Notes under the pieces: model-generated
Database searches by the model: none
Seen by the model: only the letters and a program-made list of their open reading frames with translations
Told to the model about the DNA's origin: nothing
Source of the DNA: Filimonas effusa
GTDB lineage: Bacteria; Bacteroidota; Bacteroidia; Chitinophagales; Chitinophagaceae
Assembly: GCF_004118675.1 (NCBI RefSeq)
Contig: NZ_SDHZ01000001.1
Coordinates: 992,001-1,056,000, forward strand
Direction: 5' to 3'
Length of the DNA stretch: 64,000 bases
Part shown: positions 18,333 through 26,684 of the stretch, piece by piece
Position numbering within the stretch: position 1 is the stretch's first letter
Layout of the letters: each line of letters starts with the position of its first letter
Position numbers and translations under genes: made by a program

Positions 18333-19346
18333 TTACTGTTCATTGGTAGCAACCCACGCCACAGGCAACTGCAGTTGCTGCACGGCCTGCTGCTCATTCT
18401 TTTCCGCGTTTACCCGTTTCAGCATAACATCCACAGCGCTGCGTCCTATATCCTCCAGCGGCTGTCGCAGGTAAGGAATAGGATAGGGGAAAAACTCGAA
18501 CGCCTCACTTTCATCAAACAACACCACCGATGCCATATCGGGTATGCTGATGTTACGCCTCACCAGCTGCCGTACACCTGCTACGCCTATCTTGTTCGAT
18601 GTAAAAAAGAAGGCATCGGCATCATCGGCCAGCGCATGATCCATAATACGTTGCATCTCACTTTCCAGGTCGCTTTCATGCAGCCGGTAAACCACTGCCG
18701 TAAAGCTGTGCATAGGCCGGTACTGCTCCCAGGTTACGATCGCACCCTGCACGCGGTCCTCTATATGCTGTAATCCTGAATCATAAGTGATAATGGCCAT
18801 CTTGAGGCGCGCTTCACGGAGAAAATAGGCAGCAGCCTTTGAAGCCGCCCCAAAATTGTCGACGCATACACTATCTGCACCAACACCCGGAAAATAACGG
18901 TCTACCAGTACGAATGGCGTCGAACTATCCAGCAAAAGTTCCAGCATCGCTGCTGAACCAGCCGGCGGCGCAATGATAAGACCGTCAACCTGCCTGGAAA
19001 AAAACTGGCTGGCAAGCCGCTCGAACTTGTATATGCTTTCATCCGAACTGCCTATCAGGAGCGAATAACCCAGGGCTTCCGCTTCATCACTGATAATACG
19101 CGCCAGCCGCGAAAAAAATGGGTTGGATATGTCTGCAAGGATAAGACCCAGTAGAAAAGTCCGGTTGCTTTTCAGGCTTCTTGCAAGGTAATTGGGGGAA
19201 TAATGAAGTGCCTTGGCCGCACTTTTTATTTTCTCGGCAGTTTCACTGTTGATCCGGTTGCTTTGCTTGCCGTTTAGAACATATGATACCAGGGTAGTCG
19301 ATACACCGGCTTTCGCAGCAACATCTTTTAATGATACTTTTTTCAT
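18333..19346 (-). CDS. LacI-family transcriptional regulator of the sugar operon
   Basis: The ATG at 19346 (MKKVSLKDVAAKAGVS) is preferred over the frame opening at 19373, because the helix-turn-helix must lie at the very N-terminus. From it: HTH about residues 4-23 (SLKDVAAKAGVSTTLVSYVLNG), hinge helix with YSPNYLARSLKSN, then a periplasmic-binding-like sensor domain (LGLILADISNPFF, VDGLIIAPP, TPFVLVDRYFPG). Total 337 aa. It is first in the operon and has its own operator 37 bases upstream, so autoregulation together with control of the kinase is likely. The inducer is unknown; a ketose or ketose phosphate is plausible from the neighbours. Confidence 0.9.
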   Translation of the reverse strand: MKKVSLKDVAAKAGVSTTLVSYVLNGKQSNRINSETAEKIKSAAKALHYSPNYLARSLKSNRTFLLGLILADISNPFFSRLARIISDEAEALGYSLLIGSSDESIYKFERLASQFFSRQVDGLIIAPPAGSAAMLELLLDSSTPFVLVDRYFPGVGADSVCVDNFGAASKAAAYFLREARLKMAIITYDSGLQHIEDRVQGAIVTWEQYRPMHSFTAVVYRLHESDLESEMQRIMDHALADDADAFFFTSNKIGVAGVRQLVRRNISIPDMASVVLFDESEAFEFFPYPIPYLRQPLEDIGRSAVDVMLKRVNAEKNEQQAVQQLQLPVAWVATNEQ

Positions 19347-19382
19347 ATGCCCAGGCAACCTGTTTGATACCAAAAATAATCA

Positions 19383-19398
19383 GTTTAAACGATTCAAC
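19383..19398. promoter_or_regulatory. LacI-family operator, site 2 (before lacI)
   Basis: GTTTAAACGATTCAAC differs at one base from the site at 18298-18313; conservation extends outward (C, one base, then the site, then AA). It lies in the lacI / DUF4251 divergent gap, so it could also affect the plus-strand gene at 19462. Confidence 0.7.
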
Positions 19399-19461
19399 AA
19401 ATTTATTTTAACCTATACCCCGTGTCGCGTAACTTTAAGATCTCTGTAACCTTAACTTACT

Positions 19462-19956
19462 ATGAAAACAATGCTTCCCCTGGTCCTGGTCCTCCTGCTA
19501 TCGGCTGGCTGCGGATCCACACGTCAAAATGGTAACGGAACACAATCCAATACCACGGCTGCCCTGGTCAATAACAACAACTTCTTATTCCGTGCACAAA
19601 CGGCTACCCCGTTAAATGGCCGCATTATTAATCTTACCTTCGAATACGAAGTAAAGGTCTCTAAAGACACCATCGTCGCCTTTCTCCCATATTTCGGAAG
19701 GGCTTTCACCGCCCCCATGGACCCATCCCAGGGTGGCATAAAATTCACATCAACAAAATTTTCACAAAAACTGCAGCAGCGACGCAGGGGAGGGTGGGAG
19801 TTGGTAGTTAAACCTGAGGATGTGCCTGATATTCAGATTCTTAACTTTACAATAACTACTAATGGCTATACAACCCTCCAGGTAACCAGCACCAATAAAC
19901 AACCCATTTCTTTTTATGGCACAATTGAAGCTAACACACTGAAAAATAATAGGTAA
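19462..19956 (+). CDS. DUF4251 family lipoprotein
   Basis: 164 aa with a lipoprotein signal (LLLSAGC lipobox, acylated Cys17) and then a DUF4251 domain. Visible marks are FLFRAQTATPLNG, LPYFGRAFTAP, GGIKFTSTKF, GWELVVKPED and a terminal PISFYGTIEAN. The family is widespread in Bacteroidota envelopes and has no assigned function. It is divergent from lacI and about 200 bases upstream of the TolC gene, but a strong promoter separates it from that operon, so it is probably transcribed alone. Confidence 0.8.
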   Translation: MKTMLPLVLVLLLSAGCGSTRQNGNGTQSNTTAALVNNNNFLFRAQTATPLNGRIINLTFEYEVKVSKDTIVAFLPYFGRAFTAPMDPSQGGIKFTSTKFSQKLQQRRRGGWELVVKPEDVPDIQILNFTITTNGYTTLQVTSTNKQPISFYGTIEANTLKNNR

Positions 19957-19990
19957 TCACCGAAAATCAACCGATGTGCAAAATTTTCTT

Positions 19991-20032
19991 AAACAAACGT
20001 TTGATTTATCTTGCGCAATCCCTTTACCTTTG
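19991..20032 (+). promoter_or_regulatory. Promoter with palindromic operator for the TolC-MFP-RND operon
   Basis: A -33 box TTTG (20000-20003), 21-bp spacer and -7 box TACCTTTG (20025-20032) match the Bacteroidota promoter form. The palindrome AAACAAACGTTTGATT (19991-20006, one mismatch between halves) covers the -33 box, where a repressor would block polymerase. The expected transcript start is near 20037, leaving a leader of about 115 bases. The regulator is not encoded next to it. Confidence 0.65.
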
Positions 20033-20153
20033 CCTTCAATTTCAGTGATTTAATGATTTCTTGCCGCTTACCTGCTCTCTTTCAGCCGCTTACAGCCAAA
20101 AGTGGACGATCGGGGTACAGGTAATAACCTTTTTAACATTTATAGATTGATTT

Positions 20154-21473
20154 ATGAAACGACTCATGTATACGGTTGGTTGTATGATCGCAGGTTGCTT
20201 CAGCATGCCCTTGCTGGCCCAGCACACAGGTGACTCCCTGTTGCAGGAAGCAACCCTGGCAAACGTGATTCAATACGCACTCACGCATCAACCCTCCGCT
20301 CAACAGGCCCTTATCGACGAAAAGATCACCGAAGAAACAATTAAAACAAAACTGGCCGACTGGTATCCGCAGGTGAATTTCAACTACTCCCTGCAGCATA
20401 ACTTCCAGGTGCCTATTAACGTAATTGGTGGCAATCCCATCCAATTGGGCGTACATAACACCTCCGGAGGTCAGTTTACCCTCTCACAAAGCGTTTTCAA
20501 CCGCGATGTATTATTGGCAGCCCGTACCAGGGGTGATGTCCGTTTACAGGCGCGCCAGGCTGTCACCGCTAACAAGATCGATGTCACTGTTAACGTCAGC
20601 AAAGCTTTCTACGATGTCCTCGCCACAAAAGAGCAGATCAAAGTGAGCGAACAGGATATCATCAGGCTGGATAAAAGCATGCAAACAGCTTTCGATCAGT
20701 ACCAGGCAGGTGTAACCGATAAAACCGATTACAAACGCGCTACTATCGCTTTGAATAACGCAAAGGCCAGCGTCAAAACAAACCGCGCGCTGCTCGACGC
20801 AAAAGAAGAATACCTCAAACAGTTGATGGGCTATCCGGTCTCCGGAACACTGAATATCGTGTACGACAGCCTTCAGATGGAACGCGAAATTGCAATGGAT
20901 ACCCTGCAACAGGCTAGCCCCGATGCACGTATCGAATATCAACAATTGCAAACACAGCGAAAACTGCTGGAAGCCAGCGTTAAATACGAAAAATGGAGCT
21001 TTATCCCTACTGTTACGCTTAATGGTGCCTATAACCTCAGCTATCAGAACGATAACTTCAACAAACTGTATAGCAACAACCTGCCTAACTCTTTCGCCAA
21101 TGTAACGGTTGGTTTCCCTATTTTCCAGGGCGGCAAAAGAACAGCAAGGATTCGCCAGGCTGAATGGCAACTGACACGTACCAACTGGGATATCACAAAT
21201 CTGAAAAATAGCGTAAATTCTCAGTTTGCACAGGCATTGGCTACTTATAAAGCCAACCTTGCCAACTACGACGCATTAAAAGAAAACCTCGATCTCGCTC
21301 AGGAAGTGTACGACGTAATACAGCTGCAATACAGGTCAGGTGTGAAAACTTACCTGGAAGTAATTACCTCCGAATCCGATCTGCGTACAGCGCGTATTAA
21401 CTATTACAACGCATTATACCAGGTACTTGCCAGCAAGGTAGATGTTCAGAGAGCCCTGGGTCAAATTAATTAA
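20154..21473 (+). CDS. TolC-family outer-membrane efflux channel
   Basis: 439 aa, signal peptide about 1-23 (ending LLAQ). Two long alpha-helical halves show the TolC-family repeat: TLANVIQYALTHQPSAQQA near the start, QVNFNYSLQHNF, a second-half copy with FIPTVTLNGAYNLSYQND, and VTVGFPIFQGGKRTARIRQAEWQL. It forms the trimeric tunnel across the outer membrane. The MFP gene follows after 22 bases and the RND pump after that, so this is the exit duct of an RND pump. Family assignment is firm; the drug range cannot be told. Confidence 0.9.
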   Translation: MKRLMYTVGCMIAGCFSMPLLAQHTGDSLLQEATLANVIQYALTHQPSAQQALIDEKITEETIKTKLADWYPQVNFNYSLQHNFQVPINVIGGNPIQLGVHNTSGGQFTLSQSVFNRDVLLAARTRGDVRLQARQAVTANKIDVTVNVSKAFYDVLATKEQIKVSEQDIIRLDKSMQTAFDQYQAGVTDKTDYKRATIALNNAKASVKTNRALLDAKEEYLKQLMGYPVSGTLNIVYDSLQMEREIAMDTLQQASPDARIEYQQLQTQRKLLEASVKYEKWSFIPTVTLNGAYNLSYQNDNFNKLYSNNLPNSFANVTVGFPIFQGGKRTARIRQAEWQLTRTNWDITNLKNSVNSQFAQALATYKANLANYDALKENLDLAQEVYDVIQLQYRSGVKTYLEVITSESDLRTARINYYNALYQVLASKVDVQRALGQIN

Positions 21474-21495
21474 TACCATTCAAAATCAAGATACA

Positions 21496-22647
21496 ATGTT
21501 GTTTAACACGATTAGAAACTATACAGGCGTTGCCTTTTTACTCACACTCGCTGCTTGCGGTAGCAAACAGCAGCAGCAACAACAGCAGGCTCCGGCCGCT
21601 GTGCCTGTTACCGTCACTCCGGTAACTACTACAGACGCGGTTTACCACGATTTGTATCCCGGTACAGTTACGCCGCTGAAGCAGGTTGAACTGCGTCCGC
21701 AGGTGACTGGTTACATCACAGGTATTTTCTTCCAGGATGGTGCTAAAGTCAGAAAAGGTCAAAAACTCTATACGATCGACGAACAGGTGTACTCCGCCAA
21801 CTACCAGCAGGCGCTGGCGAACGTGGCAGTACAGGAAACCAACCTCGTTAAGGCGCAGAAAGATGCCGACCGCTACCACGAACTTGATAAAAAGGACGCG
21901 ATAGCTAAACAACAGGTCGACTATGCCGATGCCGCACTCGAAGCCGCCAAAAAACAACTGGCTGCCGCAAAAGCAAACGTACAAAGCGTGCAGTCTAACG
22001 TGCGTTTTGCTACTATCTACGCTCCTTTTGATGGTACTATCGGTATCTCCCAGGTTAGAACAGGCGCTTCTGTAGTAGCAGGCTCCTCTGTCCTCAATAC
22101 CGTGTCTACCGACGATCCTATCGCGGTCGACTTCACCATCGATCAGAAAGATATCTATCGTTTCTCCCAACTCCAGCAGAAAGGAACGAAAGGAAAAGAC
22201 TCTGTCTTTACACTCGCTTTCGGTAACGACGTGTATCCTTTCCCCGGGAGCATTTATACCATCGATCGCGCAGTTGATCCTCAAACCGGTACGCTTAAAA
22301 CACGGTTGGTGTTCCCTAATAGCAAAGGCTTGCTTAAATCAGGTATGAACACAACCGTACGCGTACAGTCCAATACCGCTGCTAAGTCTGTTGTTATTCC
22401 GTTTAAAGCGGTAACGGAGCAGCTCGGCGAATTCTTTGTATACGTTACAGCCGACAGCAGCAAGGTGTCACAGCGTAAAGTGGTGCTGGGTAAACAACTC
22501 GGAACCGACGTCGTGATCCAGGAAGGCCTGAAAGAAGGCGAAACGGTTGTAGTCCAAGGTGTACAGAACCTGCGTGATGGTGCTGTTTACACTACACAGG
22601 CGCCGCAGCAGCCCGGAGCTCCCGGAGCAGCAGCACCCAAAAAGTAA
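21496..22647 (+). CDS. RND efflux periplasmic adaptor (membrane fusion protein), lipoprotein
   Basis: The frame is open from 21442, overlapping tolC, but the ATG at 21496 gives a lipoprotein signal with lipobox TLAAC (Cys21) and is chosen (383 aa). A seven-Gln run (25-31) follows the lipid anchor. Then come a barrel-sandwich half (VELRPQVTGYITGIFFQDGAKVRKGQKLYTID), a coiled-coil hairpin, the second lipoyl half (FATIYAPFDGTIG) and beta-barrel and membrane-proximal domains (VVIQEGLKEGETVVVQG). This is the AcrA/MexA type that links the RND pump to TolC. The C-terminus is Pro/Ala/Gly-rich. Confidence 0.9.
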   Translation: MLFNTIRNYTGVAFLLTLAACGSKQQQQQQQAPAAVPVTVTPVTTTDAVYHDLYPGTVTPLKQVELRPQVTGYITGIFFQDGAKVRKGQKLYTIDEQVYSANYQQALANVAVQETNLVKAQKDADRYHELDKKDAIAKQQVDYADAALEAAKKQLAAAKANVQSVQSNVRFATIYAPFDGTIGISQVRTGASVVAGSSVLNTVSTDDPIAVDFTIDQKDIYRFSQLQQKGTKGKDSVFTLAFGNDVYPFPGSIYTIDRAVDPQTGTLKTRLVFPNSKGLLKSGMNTTVRVQSNTAAKSVVIPFKAVTEQLGEFFVYVTADSSKVSQRKVVLGKQLGTDVVIQEGLKEGETVVVQGVQNLRDGAVYTTQAPQQPGAPGAAAPKK

Positions 22648-22683
22648 GAGGAGAGATTATAAGATCAAGAAAGCAAGCGAACA

Positions 22684-25600
22684 ATGATAGCAGATACTTT
22701 TATAAAACGGCCAGTAACGGCCATCGTAATATCCATTGTGATTGTGCTGGTAGGTATTATCTCAATGCTCACCCTGCCCATCGCACAATACCCCGATATT
22801 ACTCCGCCAACCGTTTCCATCACCGGTAACTTTACCGGCGCCGATGCCGAAACGGTAGAACAAACCACTACCACTGCCATTGAAACGCAGGTGAACGGTA
22901 CCCCGGGCATGACCTATATGTCCAGTAACAGTACCAGTAGCGGCCAAAGTAGCATTACGGTTAACTTCGAAGTAGGTACTAATATCGATATCGCTACCCT
23001 CGACGTACAGAACAGGGTGAGCGTGGCACAGCCTACACTGCCCGATGCGGTAAAACGTCTCGGCTTAACTACCCGTAAAAGAAACCCCAGTATCATGATG
23101 GCCCTCGCGCTGTACTCTCCAAATGGTACGCACGACGCCACCTTCCTGGGTAACTACGCCAACATCTACGTAAAAGACGCGTTGTTAAGGGTTAAAGGGG
23201 TAGGTGATATCTTCACCCGCGCCGATGACTTCGGTATGAGGGTTTGGTTCGATCCTAAAAAACTGGCGAACCTTAGCCTTACAACCACCGATGTTATGGC
23301 AGCCCTTACTGAACAGAACCTGCAGGTGGCTGCCGGTACTATCGGCGGTAACCCACAGCCCGGAACGCAAAGCTTTGAATACAGCGTGCTTACCAACAGC
23401 CGCCTGAATACAAAAGAACAGTTCGACGATATCATCGTGCGCAGCAACCCTGCCGACGGTAGTATCGTACGCCTGAAAGACGTTGCCCGTGTCGAATTGG
23501 GTAAATTCGACTATGGTATCAACTCCTTCGTGAATGGTAAACCAGGACCCTTCATCCTCATCTACCAGGCCCCCGGCGCTAACGCCCTCGATACCTACAA
23601 GGGTATCCAGAAAGCACTGGCCGAAATGAAGAAAACCTTCCCTAAAGACGTTGACTACCTCGTTCCGCTGGAAACAGCAACCGTGGTTGACGTTTCTATC
23701 GATGAAGTATTACATACCCTGGTAGAAGCCCTCTTGCTGGTGATCCTCGTGGTGTTCCTGTTCCTGCAGAACTGGCGCGCAACACTTATCCCCGTACTGG
23801 CTATCCCGGTATCGTTGATAGGTACCTTTATCTTCTTTATTCCGTTCGGCTTCACCATTAACACCCTTACTCTCTTTGCCTTCGTATTGGCGATCGGTAT
23901 CGTGGTGGATGACGCCATTGTGGTCGTCGAAGCGGTGCAGCACTATATAGACCATGAAAAGCTATCGCCCAAAGAAGCAACACAAAAGGCGATGCGCGAT
24001 ATCTCCGGCCCTGTGGTCGCTATCGCGCTGATCCTCGCAGCGGTATTCGTTCCCGTAAGCTTCGTCCCCGGTATCGTAGGCCGCCTGTACCAGCAGTTTG
24101 CGATCACTATCGCGGTGTCGGTGATCATCTCGGCTTTTGTGGCCTTGTCACTTACCCCGGCGCTTTGTTCTATCATGCTCAAACCCTCTAAAGGTGAGAA
24201 TGAGAAAAAGAATATCATGGAGAGGTTCTTTGCCGGCTTTAACAGGTGGTTCGAAAGAGTTTCTCACTCCTATACAAGAGGCGTGGCAAAATGGATCAGG
24301 GCTACTCCTTATGTCCTGGTAATGATGGTCTGCCTCTTCGTAGGTCTGTTCTTCCTCTTTAAAGCAAAACCTACAGGATTCATCCCCTCTGAAGATGAAG
24401 GCCGTTTATTCGTATCATATGAAATGCCCGAAGGTACTTCTACCACACGCAGCGTGGAAATGATCAAGGAGATCATGGGAAGGGTACAGGCAATACCTGC
24501 GGTGAACGTTGTCGGAGGGCTGGCTGGTCTTAACATCATCAGCTTCTCTAACAAATCTAACCTCGGTACGCTGTTCGTAAACCTGAAACCATGGAGCAAA
24601 CGTGAGGCGAAGGAAGACCAGCTCAATGGTGTAATTGCGGAAATACGGAAACGTACAGCCGATATCAAAGAAGCCAGGATCCTGGTAATTGCACCGCCAG
24701 CCATCCCGGGTCTCGGTCAAACCTCAGGTTTCACCTTCGAATTACAGCAAACAACAAGTACCGATAATATCCAGGAATTCGAAAAAGTATCCCAGAAATT
24801 TATCGGCGCCTTATTCCAGCGCCCGGAAATTGGTATGGCTTATACCTTCTTCTCCACAAAAACACCAAACTACCGTGTCGATGTGAACAGGGATGCTGCT
24901 AAAAAACTGGGCGTGGCGCTCTCCGATGTCTATAGCACCATGAGCACCATGCTGGGTAGTAGCTACGTGAACGACTTTAACCTCTATGGCCGTAACTTCC
25001 GCGTGATGGCCCAGGCCGATAGCTCTTTCCGTTCTAATCTCGATAACCTGCAGAACTTCTATGTACGCAACAGGGAAGGTAATATGATCCCAATGAGCTC
25101 ATTGGTGACCACCAAACTGGTCGAAAACCCGGCGGTGATCTCACACTATAATATCTACAGGTCTGTTGAAATCAACGGTGTGCCTAAACCAGGTTATAGT
25201 AGCGGCCAGGCAATCGAAGCCCTGAAAGAAGTGGCCGCGCAGGTTTTACCCGCAGGTTATGGCTATGAATTCTCAGGTATGAGCCGCGAGGAGATCAAGG
25301 CAGGTAGCAGTACAGGTATGATCTTCGCTATCTCTATCGTCTTCGTATTCCTGTTCCTGGCAGCGCTGTACGAAAGCTGGTCAATACCATTCTCCGTATT
25401 ATTCGCGGTGCCGGTAGGCGCGTTTGGTTCTATCTTAACGCTCACCTTCCTGCCTAACTTGACCAATAACGTATACGCACAGATCGGCTTGATCACACTG
25501 ATCGGTCTGGCCGCCAAAAACGCCATCCTGATCGTCGAATTCGCGAAAGAAAGGGTGGATAAGGGTATCGATATTACACACGCTACCCTGCAGGCCGTTC

Positions 25601-25881
25601 AGTTGCGTCTGCGACCCATCATCATGACCTCCCTTGCATTCATCCTCGGCGTGTTACCGCTCGCGTTTGCAAGTGGTGCCGCCGCCGAATCCCGTAAAAC
25701 TATCGGTTGGACCGTGGCAGGTGGTATGGTCGCGGCTAGCTCCCTCGCCATCTTCGTAGTGCCCGTATTGTTTGTTCTCATCACCAAACTCGCATACGGT
25801 AAATCTCTTAAGAAGATCCAGGAAAAACACCGCCTTGAAGAAGAAATAGATCGTTCTATTATAGAAAACAGGATAGGTTAA
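22684..25881 (+). CDS. RND multidrug efflux pump, HAE-1 type (AcrB-like)
   Basis: 1065 aa, the usual length for hydrophobe/amphiphile RND pumps. It begins MIADTFIKRPVTAIVISI and contains the proton-relay pair Asp409-Asp410 in GIVVDDAIVVVEAV, PVSFVPGIVGRLYQQF, the porter-domain text TGFIPSEDEGRLFV, and a second membrane half with LIGLAAKNAILIVEFA and RPIIMTSLAFILGVLPLA. It takes substrates from the periplasm and outer leaflet and exports them through the adaptor and TolC. It is third in the operon, 36 bases after the adaptor, and a strong terminator follows at 25921. Confidence 0.95.
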   Translation: MIADTFIKRPVTAIVISIVIVLVGIISMLTLPIAQYPDITPPTVSITGNFTGADAETVEQTTTTAIETQVNGTPGMTYMSSNSTSSGQSSITVNFEVGTNIDIATLDVQNRVSVAQPTLPDAVKRLGLTTRKRNPSIMMALALYSPNGTHDATFLGNYANIYVKDALLRVKGVGDIFTRADDFGMRVWFDPKKLANLSLTTTDVMAALTEQNLQVAAGTIGGNPQPGTQSFEYSVLTNSRLNTKEQFDDIIVRSNPADGSIVRLKDVARVELGKFDYGINSFVNGKPGPFILIYQAPGANALDTYKGIQKALAEMKKTFPKDVDYLVPLETATVVDVSIDEVLHTLVEALLLVILVVFLFLQNWRATLIPVLAIPVSLIGTFIFFIPFGFTINTLTLFAFVLAIGIVVDDAIVVVEAVQHYIDHEKLSPKEATQKAMRDISGPVVAIALILAAVFVPVSFVPGIVGRLYQQFAITIAVSVIISAFVALSLTPALCSIMLKPSKGENEKKNIMERFFAGFNRWFERVSHSYTRGVAKWIRATPYVLVMMVCLFVGLFFLFKAKPTGFIPSEDEGRLFVSYEMPEGTSTTRSVEMIKEIMGRVQAIPAVNVVGGLAGLNIISFSNKSNLGTLFVNLKPWSKREAKEDQLNGVIAEIRKRTADIKEARILVIAPPAIPGLGQTSGFTFELQQTTSTDNIQEFEKVSQKFIGALFQRPEIGMAYTFFSTKTPNYRVDVNRDAAKKLGVALSDVYSTMSTMLGSSYVNDFNLYGRNFRVMAQADSSFRSNLDNLQNFYVRNREGNMIPMSSLVTTKLVENPAVISHYNIYRSVEINGVPKPGYSSGQAIEALKEVAAQVLPAGYGYEFSGMSREEIKAGSSTGMIFAISIVFVFLFLAALYESWSIPFSVLFAVPVGAFGSILTLTFLPNLTNNVYAQIGLITLIGLAAKNAILIVEFAKERVDKGIDITHATLQAVQLRLRPIIMTSLAFILGVLPLAFASGAAAESRKTIGWTVAGGMVAASSLAIFVVPVLFVLITKLAYGKSLKKIQEKHRLEEEIDRSIIENRIG

Positions 25882-25920
25882 CAGACAGGAGTTAATTACT
25901 AGCTTGGCTTAGAAAACAGA

Positions 25921-25950
25921 AGCGGCGCTATTAACGCGCCGCTTTTTTTT
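25921..25950 (+). terminator. Rho-independent terminator of the RND operon
   Basis: AGCGGCGC (25921-25928) pairs perfectly with GCGCCGCT (25936-25943) across a 7-base loop, and eight T follow (25943-25950). This is the clearest terminator in the window. Confidence 0.9.
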
Positions 25951-25967
25951 ATGCGCAGCCGTTTGCC

Positions 25968-25975
25968 TAACTTTG
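25968..25975 (+). promoter_or_regulatory. -7 box TAACTTTG next to a start codon
   Basis: The box ends 5 bases before the ATG at 25981, so transcription should begin at or beside the start codon. No exact TTTG lies 20-21 bp upstream; that place is occupied by the T-run of the RND terminator. Confidence 0.5.
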
Positions 25976-25980
25976 AAAAT

Positions 25981-26544
25981 ATGCATGATATAGAGCCATT
26001 TTTTAACTGGAGACACCTGTATACAGCAGAAGACGATGTCCGCTCACCCTTCTATGGCCGTACCTATAGCGAATTCGAATTCTCTCAAACCGTTTACAAC
26101 TACTATATCCATCCCCAATGGGATGAATTTGGCAGCCGCACGCTCTACATGAAGATCCTCTATGTGGATTATGAACAACAATTTGCAATAATTGAACTCA
26201 TCGGTGAATGGAACGACGCCATAGAAAATGATATCATGACGCTCAAAAGGGATATCGTCGATAAACTCGAAGCCGACGGTATCTTTAAATATATCTTCAT
26301 CGCAGAAAATGTCCTCAACTACCACAGCGGCGATAAAGACTACTACCAGGAATGGTTCGATGAAGTCACAGACGAAAGCGGATGGATTGTCCTGCTGAAT
26401 ATGCCCCAAGCTTCACAGCAGGATTTCAGGAAAAGAAAATTACACTACTTCATAGAATTGATGGAACTGCCCGACTGGCGTGTCTATAAACCAGAACACC
26501 TTTTCAGGCTTATAGACGACAAGATCAACCAGCGTCTCGACTAG
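25981..26544 (+). CDS. Conserved-looking protein of unknown function
   Basis: The frame opens with an ATG at 25951 that abuts the terminator T-run and lies upstream of the -7 box, so it cannot be on this gene's own transcript. The ATG at 25981 (MHDIEPFFNWRHLY) is chosen, giving 187 aa. The protein is acidic, rich in Tyr, Trp and Asp, and has no signal peptide or membrane helix, so it is probably cytoplasmic. Motifs seen: RSPFYGRTYSEFEF, YYIHPQWDEFGS and AIIELIGEWNDAIEND. No family is recognised. It stands alone between two terminated operons. Confidence 0.7.
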   Translation: MHDIEPFFNWRHLYTAEDDVRSPFYGRTYSEFEFSQTVYNYYIHPQWDEFGSRTLYMKILYVDYEQQFAIIELIGEWNDAIENDIMTLKRDIVDKLEADGIFKYIFIAENVLNYHSGDKDYYQEWFDEVTDESGWIVLLNMPQASQQDFRKRKLHYFIELMELPDWRVYKPEHLFRLIDDKINQRLD

Positions 26545-26684
26545 TACTTTCAGCCTATACGACACAAAGCAGGAGGCCGCTTTTATAACCGGTTCACACA
26601 ACCCGGCGTGCAGACATTAGTCTTTTTGGCAATGTTTTTGGAGAATGGGGGAAGATCATTTCTTCACGCTCTATCTAATACACC

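Noticed and set aside
25951-25980. ATG at 25951 as start of the 187-aa protein
   Set aside because: It abuts the terminator T-run and lies upstream of the -7 box TAACTTTG, so it would not be on the transcript.
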